Source of the DNA: Hypsibius dujardini
Lineage: Eukaryota > Tardigrada > Eutardigrada > Parachela > Hypsibiidae
Assembly (NCBI GenBank): GCA_001579985.1
Contig: LRSR01007719.1
Location: forward strand, 1-22,158
DNA: 22,158 nucleotides
Direction of reading: 5' to 3'
Positions 1-8,613 of the stretch are shown here, in pieces; position 1 is the first letter of the stretch, and every line of letters starts with the position of its first letter. The notes under the pieces are model-generated. The model was not told where the DNA came from. It saw only the letters and a list, made by a program, of their open reading frames with translations, and ran no database searches. The position numbers and the translations under genes are program-made.

Positions 1-219
1 TACGAATAAATTATTTCAAGCTTCTTATTTAGGAATTAATTAATTAATTAAATATTTATCTATTTATCTGCTTATCTACGATGAAAAGAAAAACAGAACT
101 GAACTTCACCGTCTGTAAATAAATAATCGATAGAGAAGTACTGCACAAATTTTATTTAAATCAGTAAAAAAATCAGACGAAGAATTCGAATAGTTTTTTA
201 ATAAATAAAATGAACGATA
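1..219. other. AT-rich left edge, no gene seen
   Basis: Very AT-rich sequence with TTAATTAA and TTTATCTATTTATC runs. If the eIF1 duplication that starts just to the right continues leftwards, this stretch would correspond to the intron next to eIF1 exon 2, but I cannot align it convincingly. An exon 2 copy, if it exists, would lie at or beyond the window edge. No open frame here resembles a known protein. Confidence 0.5.
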
Positions 220-403
220 GTATGCTTTGAAATGTCGATTTATATTTTGTGACTTACATACTAATAAAAACATACTGCATTTAAAATGAAAAGATGATTT
301 TTTAGCCATTTAAAATAACCCCTAAATATATTGAAACCACACGAGTTGGTACTGCCTGGGTGCGGCTGTGCGGCACACGGAAAATTAAACTAAGGCTAAA
401 ACG

Positions 404-1000
404 ACAATCAATGAATCAATTGAGTATTGAGGTAGACAAAATAATCAACCAGTCAATCAATGAATCAATTGATGAGATGGACAAAACAAACAATCAATCA
501 ATCAATCAATGAGGTGGACAAAACCAGCGAAGGCTCAGATCGAAAAATCGAAAGAATAGTGTGATTTTCAAAACGGCAACGAGCGGTAAAAAAAGTCCAC
601 CCCCCCAACAACAATTGTTCTTCATGACAATATCCAGGTCAATACTCGAGTCAAATAGGGATCTCACGAATGGGAACCATAATCAAGATGTTGTCATCAA
701 TCCAATCCAAATTCTGCCTGTCAAACGCAGATCACTGAGAAGACTTCAATCAACCAACCAATCCATCACTAAATGCTGCAATCTTCCAAAATTCGTCTCA
801 AAATCATTCATCAATCGAAAATAGGTTAAAAACATTTTTGGGACCCCACCGCAAGTGAACCACTCCGACTGAATGACCAAAGCAACAAAAATTTCCACAA
901 GTGGGCAGCAGTGGCGCTTCTCAAGTCAATCATGGTGCAATACAATCAATAAATCAATTTAAAAAACTGTTCATCTCGACTAGCACAATCCATCAATCAA
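404..1000. repeat. CAAT-type tetranucleotide tracts
   Basis: Short runs of CAAT/TCAA units recur within the duplicated intron, for example around 404-422, 449-472, 491-512 and 985-1000. The longest is about five units near 491-512. Related runs recur through the whole window. They look like remnants of a microsatellite or of a dispersed element carrying one. Confidence 0.5.
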
Positions 1001-1180
1001 CCGCAGAGAATATTGCCAATCTTTGTACTAGCTCTTGCCCGTAAATACATTCCCAATTTTCCAATTTCTATTCAAGAAGAGTTAGATTAATTTTTTCTCA
1101 GAGTCCGCCCCCTCATCAATGCTCTACGAATTTTGCCTATGAGCCCCTATTCGTGCTGATAGGAAATGTTTTATGATTAC

Positions 1181-1333
1181 CTGTGACGGGACGGTGGTGA
1201 GGGTTTTTTGGCCGTTCCGCTGCTGAATACGCATATGAGAGCGGCCCTTCGAGCCGCTTTCATCTCCAGTCACGACATCCGCGAACGGGTCAAATGGTGC
1301 GGTGATATTGACGTCGACTACTTGCGAAGACAT
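1181..1333 (-). pseudogene. eIF1 exon 1 copy, probably non-functional
   Basis: Read on the minus strand, this gives a 51-codon exon matching exon 1 of the eIF1 gene at 8614-10117. The ATG (1331-1333), the open frame and a GT splice donor (1180-1179) are retained. Relative to the intact copy it has a 9-nt in-frame deletion that turns the conserved QGIAS into PS, and about seven substitutions (A20V, R26S, E29K, L31R, I32S, I34M, R42Q). Several hit the block HIRIQQRNGRKTLTTVQGI, which is almost invariant in eukaryotic eIF1. That pattern suggests loss of constraint. No exon 2 copy is visible inside the window, but one could lie just off the left edge, so a diverged, still-transcribed paralogue is not excluded. 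Confidence 0.75.
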
Positions 1334-1420
1334 GCGAATGTTTTTAGTGTGCCCCGTAAAAATAGTTGTCCTTCAGCTTGTTCCTCTTCCTGCACTGAAA
1401 ACGAGCTTGCAGAATGAATC

Positions 1421-1591
1421 TACAATCAACCAAAAGACTGAGTACACTGGAGGGTCTGGGGTATGGGCAAAAGGGGCGGAACAGAAGGTGGTCAGGTTGT
1501 TAATTGTTCCGATTTTTTGAGAAACCCTCTGCTCCGCCCCTTTTGCCCATTTCCGGGATCCTCCAGTGTACTCAATCTTGTCGTTGATTGT
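1421..1591. repeat. foldback (inverted repeat) element
   Basis: Two arms of about 68-70 bp (1421-1490 and 1522-1591) are inverted copies of each other with about 10 mismatches, and are separated by about 33 bp. Shared core words are gagtacactggagg and gggcaaaaggggcgga on the left, with their complements on the right. A transcript would form a long stem-loop. No protein is encoded. It fits a small foldback or MITE-like element. Its left end coincides with the end of homology between the two eIF1 copies, so it probably inserted at, or helped create, that boundary. Confidence 0.8.
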
Positions 1592-1689
1592 ACTGTAGAA
1601 ACACTGTCTGTCCAAAACAACATTTTTCAAGATTGCCCTTTATCCCCGTCCAAATATAATTTTGCTACTGATTTTGTTGTTTGTGAATG

Positions 1690-2651
1690 TCAGAAAAAGA
1701 GGTGTCTGATGCTTACGGTCTCCACTTAACCTCAGAGTTGCGAAACGTGCCGGTCAAAGGGCTTGCCGACGATCCGAGCCTTGTGGGAAACTCCAGAGAC
1801 AGTGCTGTTACTCTTGTCTGTCTGTCCAAACGTCCGCTCAGCTCAACCTACGCGACGGCACTCTCATCCCGTCCGAGACTTGAGTGCCGAGATTGATTGC
1901 TGTCAGCATCGGCAAGCTTGCAATCTCGCCGATTAAACCACCACCGCTCGTCAACGAACGCGGCCTGCCATGCAATCAGGGATCAAACTGCGGGAAGTGA
2001 AGCGCAGACAGGAGTTTGACCAATGGTCAGCAATGTGCCAACGTGGCCAATTCGTAGAGCTTCACCAGCATTGCCCGGTTGCCAACTCAACGATCTACAA
2101 TCGCCACGGCCTATCGAGCTCTGAATGGATCATCGGCCTGAAGATGCTGATGAACAGCGTCGCAGTCAAAAGCACTCAACGGCGGGAGCGGGGACGGACA
2201 TCTGTGCAGACCTCCGGGTTGCATTGAGTTTGAAGCCCTTTCCCACGTCCTCGGCAATTGCCTGAAAAGTGAGCTACTCCGAGATTCACGTCAAGACCCT
2301 GTTGAGAAATTTTAAGCGAGGCCCTTCGGAAAACGGGACTGGAGGTGGACTACAAAGTGCAATGCTGTGCGGACACCGGAAGTACAAGACGGGCGGACAT
2401 CATTGCCATCGATCGCCCGGCAGAGAGAGGGTTCATCATCAAACCCAACGTTCGCTTCGAAGCGAGCTTGATCTAGCCGACGGAGGTGAACCGGGTGAAG
2501 AAGCCCAGAATCAATTACTTTGCGACGCACACAGGCATCGCGAATCGGAACGGAGGTCATCGGATTACTCGTCGGCGCGCGCGGTACCATTACGGATTGT
2601 TTCGAAGATTTTTGTGAGTGTTTTTATTTACCGCGCGAGTTGACATGGTAA
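1690..2651 (+). mobile_element. degenerate R2-like non-LTR retrotransposon, 3' ORF end
   Basis: Frameshifted pieces on the plus strand together resemble the C-terminal part of R2-clade polymerases. Around 1762-1790 a frame reads LADDPSLVGNS, possibly a decayed Y/FADD catalytic box. The frame at 1970-2227 has the pattern WSAMCQRG...GLSSSEWIIGLKM followed by an RRERGRT stretch, typical of the region after the thumb. A +1 shift then gives C-x3-E-x2-SHVLGNC, like the Cys/His finger. Around 2341-2470 the frame reads STRRADIIAIDRPAERG then a VRFE-like motif, as in the restriction-like endonuclease domain, interrupted by a TAG. It ends with an ARGTI...F-x2-F-x5-LPREL tail and a stop at 2649-2651. 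Stops and frame changes show it is dead. The assignment is to the R2-like superfamily; the exact clade is unknown. Confidence 0.72.
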
Positions 2652-2915
2652 GTTGCTGTTTCAGTTCTAAAAGATTCTGTACATATCTTGTATAACCATC
2701 TCACTCTCCAAGAGCCACATCACTAACCCATTTTTTCCTTCTAACTACACCATCTCGAATCAATTTTTTGTTTCTATATTTAATTTCTCCTCTCAATTGT
2801 TTCCCATCTCTTGCTTCTGGTTGACAACTTTTTCAATGTCCATGTGGCGACTCGTTATTTATTGAGTCGATAAGTTTTGTTTCAAATAAAGTGTTATTTA
2901 TCATTATCATTCGAA
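2652..2915 (+). mobile_element. probable 3' UTR tail of the R2-like element
   Basis: Pyrimidine-rich sequence directly follows the last stop of the retrotransposon remnant. It contains an AATAAA (2885-2890) and ends in short attatcatt-like repeats near 2900-2911, a form of 3' terminus seen in some non-LTR elements. No poly(A) tail or target-site duplication could be recognised, so the right boundary is approximate. Confidence 0.4.
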
Positions 2916-3879
2916 AAGAAATGGTCGCTTAGCGGCGCCACCGTCGTTGACCAGATACATCCACCTGAGTCTGCAGTCTGTACTGTACTCCAACTTTCTT
3001 GCCCAGCCTCCCGGCTGAAAAGAAGGATAGTCGATCGCTTCGTTTTAACATAACCACGTAGTTGTAGATTATTATTGAGGCAATATTTGTATGCTGGATA
3101 AGAGAAGTTCATCTTCATCCGCATTGGCAAATAAGGTAGTGGAGGAATTGAGGTCGTGATACGGAATTTTGGACAATTATTATACAGTACAGAAGTACTG
3201 TAGCCGCGCCCCTGCCTTTCCCTTCTGTAATCGCGCCCTTGCCCTTTCTGGAACGCAAAGCCTCCAAATGCGTGACCACTTTACGTCGCTTGATCATGAC
3301 CCGCGACCGAAATGACTGCACCCGCAATAATCGTTGCAATATGTTATCTACAAAACCCAGAATAATCTAAAACACAAATGCAGGCGCATATATATGTCGA
3401 TAGATATACGATATAACATTACTATATGATAACGCTACACAGTTAAGACTAGCATCATGAACTCATCAATGAATACGGTTTACGTGCAGTAGAGATATAC
3501 AGTGCAGCAGTTCATCCTGGCCAGATAACTTACCGGGCCGAAATTTCGTATATCCCTATCTTTTCTTTTGCCATTATGTATATTATCTCAGAGACAGGAA
3601 TGTTGAGTTGCAATATTTTGTTGGTGTCTTAAGTTGAGACATAGAGGTCATATTCCATTACGGACGAAAAAATCTTGCATACCTTATTATCCATTACCAT
3701 TATTTATAGAGCCCTTTTTCACCGCACATATAATCAACCTTTTTCGTTAGTGTGTTACAAGGGGTTTCCTTCTTTATCTCTCTACTTGTCTCAATAGTCA
3801 AATTTATATACAACCGGTACAGCACTTTTCTACTTACATGTACCACTGGTACTTGTAGAAAACCGTATATCCCGTAAAC
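2916..3879. other. spacer upstream of the carbonic anhydrase gene
   Basis: No convincing gene is seen on either strand. Visible structure: a perfect 8-bp stem with a 4-nt loop (tacagtac at 3183-3190 and gtactgta at 3195-3202), a pair of related GC-rich words beginning cgcgccc near 3204 and 3231, and AT-rich sequence with ATATAT tracts from about 3380. The last few hundred bases are the expected promoter and 5' UTR region of the carbonic anhydrase gene. Confidence 0.5.
3803..3810 (+). promoter_or_regulatory. possible TATA box for the carbonic anhydrase gene
   Basis: tttatata lies about 70 bp upstream of the carbonic anhydrase ATG at 3880. Position and sequence fit a TATA box with a short 5' UTR, but the spacer is AT-rich and such matches arise by chance. 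Confidence 0.3.
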
Positions 3880-6012
3880 ATGTGGAACTACGGCTCAGTT
3901 CGCGCCAACGGTCTGCTGTTGTTATCTTTGTTGTCCATTTCCGGGTATCATACCGCGGAGATCCCATGGGAGTTGAACGACGGTCACCCATCCACGACTG
4001 ATGCTGCGGAATCCGGAAGCTTTTTCGAGCGGTCCTCTGACTCGGAGCTTAAGCCTTGGAGTTACATGTACGGGCAGATGGTCGGAGTCGGAGCCAACGG
4101 TCAGTGCACTGATTAACAACTAATATACGCAATTATTATACAATTAACAATTAATATTAAAAATTAAAAAATAATTGTTAATCCTACATTCCTATAGCTC
4201 ATTACTAGTACAGCATGTTTCATTCTTGTATGTCCATCTTCATCATGTTTAATTATTTCTCTTTTTCTGCTGAATACTGATTTTAATTTTAATTCTGAAA
4301 TACATAAATTAATGGGTATATAATAATAATTCCATGTAGAATGTGTATTTGCAGTATCTGTAATTTGAAAAAAAGAAGATGAAACTAGCTATAAAACTGA
4401 ATTTGTGTGCAAGGAAAATGTTTGTTCGTTGCCTTACGCAGGTCCCCAGTACGCGATAGGTCCGTCAGAATGGCACACAGCCTACGAAGCATGCGGTGGT
4501 CAGCGCCAGTCGCCGATTCACATCGAGCCAGCGCACTTTCAAGCAAACACCGGGAGTCCTGCTCTGAAACCACTGACCTTCGTGGACTATGACGATGCGG
4601 CGCTCAACGACACCTGGACCTTCCTCAACAACGGCCATTCCGGTAATTGTCTCACCATAATAGATCATTCATAGCATGTAGATCATTTTATCAAATCTAA
4701 CGATTCGCGTATATCTAAAATGCTACAGAAATTTAACATATATATGTGCATTTATATTAAATTTATATATATCGAAATGTAGATATGCAGAGTAGCAGAC
4801 GTTACATTTTTATGTACAGTATAATAATGTTGATATACAGAGTCACAGACATTGACTAAATATGTATATATATCTATACCTGTATCTGTATTTAATGAAC
4901 ATGCCACATGTATGTAAATTTATGGTAAATACATTTTTTTATTTACAGTGCAAATAACGGCGTCGTTCATCACGATCCCGCAATTGCAAGGCGGCGATCT
5001 GCCTGGAAAGTACATCTTCAAGCAAGCCCATCTCCATTGGGGCTCCCATGACCTCGTGGGGTCGGAGCATGTCATTAACGGTCGACGTTATCCAGTTGAA
5101 GTACTCCTTCCTCGGACAGAGCACGCCCCATTTCACAATAAGGAAGCGAAAATCAATTTTTGTTTCCGTAGATTCATCTGGTGCATCAGAAGAAGACATT
5201 ACCGGACGCGACAGCCGCGAACTTCTCCGACGGACTTGCCGTTGTGGGGGTACTCGGAGAACTCAGTGCGGAGACCCATCCTCTGTTCGATTCCATCATC
5301 CATGCCCTCGAACTGATCACGAGTCCCAGTAAGATATGCGGCTCTACATCTTTTCCGGAAAGATTAAAATACGTGTAGAGATACAGCAAAATTATAAACA
5401 ATTAAAAATATTACCGAGATTATTTATTTTAATTTCCATTCACCTATAATACTACAAAAGTAATTCGCGCTACAAATTGCTTTCAGCTAAGCCTGTATCA
5501 ACTGATTGAATAATATAAATAAGCAGAGTCTTTATTTCTCTTGAATTGTTGGTTTTACATCCAAAAAATTAAAAAGTTTGGATTAAAAAGTAAAAGGGGG
5601 ACCGCATAATGATTTCCAAATCTAAAATGTTGCAGTTAATCCAATTAAAAATGTTCCGTATATCTAAATAAAATATTTTTTGATATAAATTTCAGGCACG
5701 ACGGCGAGTGTTCCACTGCCGGGTTTCACGCTGAGCGACCTGGTACCCCGTAACCACTCGTACGTGCGGTATTTGGGTTCGCTAACCACGCCGCCGTGCT
5801 CGGAGGCCGTGATCTGGTCAGTCCTGCCGAACACCCTGCCCATCTCCCAAAACCAGCTGAACGCTCTCCGGAGGCTGTGGTCGAAAACGAAGAGATCGGC
5901 CAAAAACAACGCCAACGCAGCCGTCGTTTTGGAGGACAACTTCCGCCCGCTTCAACCGCTCCACGGCCGGACGCCGCAATACTTCTATGACGCTACTGAG
6001 GCGCAAATTTAA
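3880..6012 (+). CDS. secreted alpha-carbonic anhydrase, five exons
   Basis: Zinc enzyme for reversible CO2 hydration. Exons 3880-4099, 4442-4642, 4949-5100, 5172-5328 and 5696-6012 join in frame through GT-AG introns to 348 aa. A hydrophobic N terminus (LLLLSLLSI core, about residues 11-19) is a signal peptide. Family landmarks in order: CGGQRQSPIHI (Cys91), NNGH (His139, equivalent to proton-shuttle His64 of human CA II), the zinc ligands His168 and His170 in QAHLHWGS, GSEH, then His193 in VEIHLVH, and YLGSLTTPPCSEAVIW with gatekeeper Thr274 and Cys278. Cys91 and Cys278 match the disulphide of extracellular forms. All catalytic residues are present, so it should be active. Intron 3 is only 71 bp and interrupts the codons just before the third ligand; reading through it would lose that ligand. 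The usual Trp after HLVH is Gln here. No GPI signal or C-terminal membrane anchor is evident. The subtype cannot be named. Confidence 0.96.
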
Positions 6013-6540
6013 TAGGATGAACATGAGCATGATTAATTCCCAAAAATGCACAAAGAAACAATATCCTTAAATGGTGAAGAAGTAATAGAAGCTCTCGCGA
6101 ACAAGCCCACTGACTACAGGAAGACTACGAAAAACGACGAATAAACAAACCAGACACAGAGCTCAACGAAAATGTCAGTGTAAAAGCCGAAAACGCGTCG
6201 ACTGATTTGACCAAGTGCAGACTCAACCAAGGCCGTCGCCAAACGAACAAGGCTAAAGAACCCTGTTTCACATCAAAGCGAGCGGCTTGGCCGCAAACGA
6301 AACAAAGCCAACACAGTCACACGTGAATAAACGAACAAACGGTAACCAATTTTCTGTTGATTAAATAAACAAAATAACCATTGTAATTAGTTCTGACCGC
6401 ACGAAACCAAATCGCGAACCAACAAACCAAGATGAACAACCAGCAGAAAACCAAGGAACAAAACGAACAGAAGAACAATTCCGACTACAATAATGTATAA
6501 ACACCGTAATGAAAATAATAATAATAATGCGGTCTCATGG
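6013..6540. other. A/C-rich 3' flank of the carbonic anhydrase gene
   Basis: About 500 bp unusually rich in A and C on the plus strand, with repeated aacaaac, aaccaa and gaacaa words. Short T-poor open stretches exist (for example 6046-6144, which starts with ATG and gives 32 codons), but none resembles a known protein and low T content alone reduces stop codons. It probably holds the 3' UTR. An aat microsatellite of about five units lies near 6510-6527. Confidence 0.5.
6140..6145 (+). terminator. candidate polyadenylation signal of the carbonic anhydrase gene
   Basis: AATAAA lies 128 bp after the stop codon. Further AATAAA words follow near 6325 and 6365, so the actual cleavage site is uncertain. 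Confidence 0.4.
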
Positions 6541-6598
6541 TTTCTAAAGGCCAATCGCGAGTTACATTCCTATATGCGCTATATACTGTTTACATATT

Positions 6599-7255
6599 GT
6601 TAGGCCTCCGTCCCTACTAGGACGGAAGAACCTGAACATGCAAGCTATTAGACTGAATAATAGGAGAAGAATTGAGGGAAGACTTTACTGTTAGGAGGAG
6701 AAAGGAAGGAACTCTCCCAGATTACTGTAGAACACACACTTATATAGTCAGGGATAAAGAATAGTTCCTGAGCTAACGTACTAGTTCCTGCCGACATGGC
6801 GGAATTATGTACGTCATAACAGCTGAGTAAGTACATTATAGAATGTGAGGGTAGATAGGAATGGGTTAACTAGGTAGATAGACCATACTATTAGTAAGTA
6901 TTGCGTAACTGTTGGGTACCACCCAACAATATGTTCGAGCCGGGGTCAGATTTTGCGGCAGATCTCCCGTGTAATACAATCCAGGCTAATGACCCAATGG
7001 GTTATCGAGATCAGCTATCCATGTCATTCATCCAAAGTGTTGTTAATACAAAGCAATTGTAGGTGTGGGAGATTCAGGAGATAGTTGGTAGCCATTTTAT
7101 CTTATGTCTTTTCGCACCACTATATAAAGGTTAACAACTAATAACATTACCCTTCCTTCGTTATGTTTTTCTTTTAAAATTCCTCCACGACAAACAAGAA
7201 CACCAGGTCTCTTCTGGTATCTCTTTATTGCTATACACTCGACCGTCCCGCATCG
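6599..7255 (+). mobile_element. possible LTR-like block
   Basis: The segment begins TGTTAGG, contains a strong TATATAAAGG promoter-like word near 7121-7131, a near-palindrome tccgtccctactaggacgga (6608-6627), a hairpin gttgggtaccacccaac (about 6912-6928) and a second hairpin accaggtctcttctggt (about 7202-7218). TG start, internal TATA box about 520 bp in, and a coding-like stretch downstream are what a 5' LTR and leader would look like. I found no second LTR, no clear CA end, no primer-binding site and no target-site duplication. It could equally be a solo LTR or the promoter of an unrecognised short gene. Confidence 0.3.
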
Positions 7256-7761
7256 AGTAAACTATTCAGATCCGCACCCGGCATAGATGAAGATTGGGCC
7301 AGCCGCTTCCGCCGTGGATGGGACTACCTGGTGAAGCGAATTCATTTTCTGGAGAATGAAAACATCTCATTGCGTACGGAGTTTGAAGCGCTGAAAGAAA
7401 GGTCCATTTAGGGTTGAAGATCTTAGAATTGAAAATATACACCGTTATATCAGTATGTTTTTCAATTTTTTAAGCATTTGGAGGAACTACAGCTGAATTA
7501 CAGCTGAAGGCGCTGCACGGTGCTAGTGTCTGCTGGTGTCAGTTGGAGTTGGACCAGGCTGACAGTTTAAGCGCTCCTCACCAGTTCGCGCAAGTCGTCG
7601 AGGAGGAACTGCTAGATACGACGGGAATGGTGAAGCGGGAGGGCTCACGGAAAGACCGACGGTCGAAGGACAAACAGAAGGGTGGTGTTTGCAGGCAGAG
7701 ACCGCATGAAAAATGGTGCTCAAGACTAAAACGCAAGGTTCTCAAAAAGACGGAAGACTAG
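7176..7761 (+). pseudogene. coding-like islands, unassigned, probably broken
   Basis: After a TAA near 7173, an ATG-less open frame runs to a TAG near 7409. Its last part (from about 7275) has coiled-coil character (DYLVKRIHFLENENISL then LRTEFEALKER). After a short AT-rich gap, a second open frame from about 7480 to 7761 encodes a charged segment (LELDQADSLSAPHQ, then VVEEELLDTTG, then a Lys/Arg-rich end with a stop at 7759-7761). GC content and amino-acid make-up look coding, and an intron could separate the two, but no splice combination I tried keeps a clean frame. They may be a decayed gene, fragments of a gag-like protein linked to the LTR-like block, or two exons of an unrecognised gene. 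Confidence 0.3.
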
Positions 7762-7869
7762 AGATGAAATGGAAGGGGAACGGAACGACGACTGAAGACA
7801 TGGACCAGATCGTGAGACAAGAGAGTTCATAGGGAGCCCACCTCAATGCATGTAGTACTAGGGATACTA

Positions 7870-8080
7870 CGAGTAACTAAAACATTTAGTCTAGTTTTAG
7901 CCGAAAGTAGTTCGCTAATTTTAATTTTGTGCAGTTTTCCCATTTAAATGTGTAGTAACTAAAACTTTACCGCAGTTTAGTTTCTTTAGTCAAGTAAAGA
8001 ACTAAAGCCAAGAATTTAGTTACGGTAATAAAAGTTTCAGTGTAGTTTAAGTTTAGTTCTTTTAGTTTAGTTTTGCTATC
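7870..8080. repeat. degenerate TTTAGTT/AACTAAA repeat tract
   Basis: The words actaaaac, tttagt, gtttagt and gtagtaactaaa recur in both orientations across about 200 bp. The density is well above the flanks. No unit length is constant, so this is an old, decayed simple repeat or the remains of a small palindromic element. It lies in the spacer 3' of eIF1 and has no coding content. Confidence 0.5.
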
Positions 8081-8613
8081 TTCTGAGCCCCTCCCCCATC
8101 CCCTAAGACTTCTCTCACAATGGAAGGAGTCAAATACAATGATTCTGTGGCTGAAAATGTGAAAACGTAGGCGATGTTTATGCACAACCAATCTCCCCCA
8201 AGTTTACGTTTATCATACACGACGACAGGAAGCGGAAATAAAGCAAAGCGAGCATCTTCTGCACCTCTAAAGATGTAATAATAACTCAAGCTACACTGTA
8301 TACAAGTATGCTCTAAACATAAACGCACGAGCCTTTCTCCGACGCTATCAGCAAAACCTACATCTCCTCCGACGCTATCAGCCAAACCTACATCTCGTTC
8401 GCATGTTTCTGCAGTGCTAAGCTTCTAGCGCTCATTTTCTGGAAAGTATAACTGAACACCACCGACCAACAATAGTGCAGTTCGAAAGCAAGAACACAAT
8501 ATGAAAAAAAAACAAGTATGCAACTCTAGCTGTTGGAGAAAAAAAACTCAGGAGAGTGGAAGTGTCGTTGTCGTCGTCCGGTCCGCTTGCGACGGTTCCT
8601 CCGATCCACACGC
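8081..8613. other. 3' flank of eIF1
   Basis: No gene recognised. It includes a short tandem duplication (8337-8395). The eIF1 3' UTR, read on the minus strand, should occupy the part nearest 8613. I found no canonical polyadenylation hexamer for eIF1 on the minus strand close to the stop. Confidence 0.45.
8337..8395. repeat. two-copy tandem repeat, 30-bp period
   Basis: Two adjacent copies share gacgctatcagc (8341 and 8371) followed by a/c-aaacctacatct, differing at only a few positions. Non-coding. Confidence 0.8.

Larger units (their letters stand above)
220..1421 (-). repeat. diverged duplicate of eIF1 intron and exon 1 region
   Basis: This stretch aligns block by block, in the same orientation, with about 9040-10205. 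Shared blocks include the one around gagccatttaaaat (302-316 and 9114-9127), gcgacaatcaatgaatcaat-type tracts (near 400 and 9200), ccatcaatcaaccgcagag (near 990 and 9790), the eIF1 exon 1 copy (1181-1333 and 9956-10117) and the upstream block with ccccgtaaaaata (near 1355 and 10136). Similarity stops at about 1421, where a foldback hairpin begins. By eye the exon and 5' flank are much better conserved than the intron part, which carries many indels. I infer a segmental duplication of the eIF1 locus, with the carbonic anhydrase gene now lying between the two copies. Confidence 0.85.

Noticed and set aside
6920-6960. Possible tRNA T-loop word (gttcgagcc)
   Set aside because: No acceptor stem, D-arm or anticodon arm could be arranged around it.
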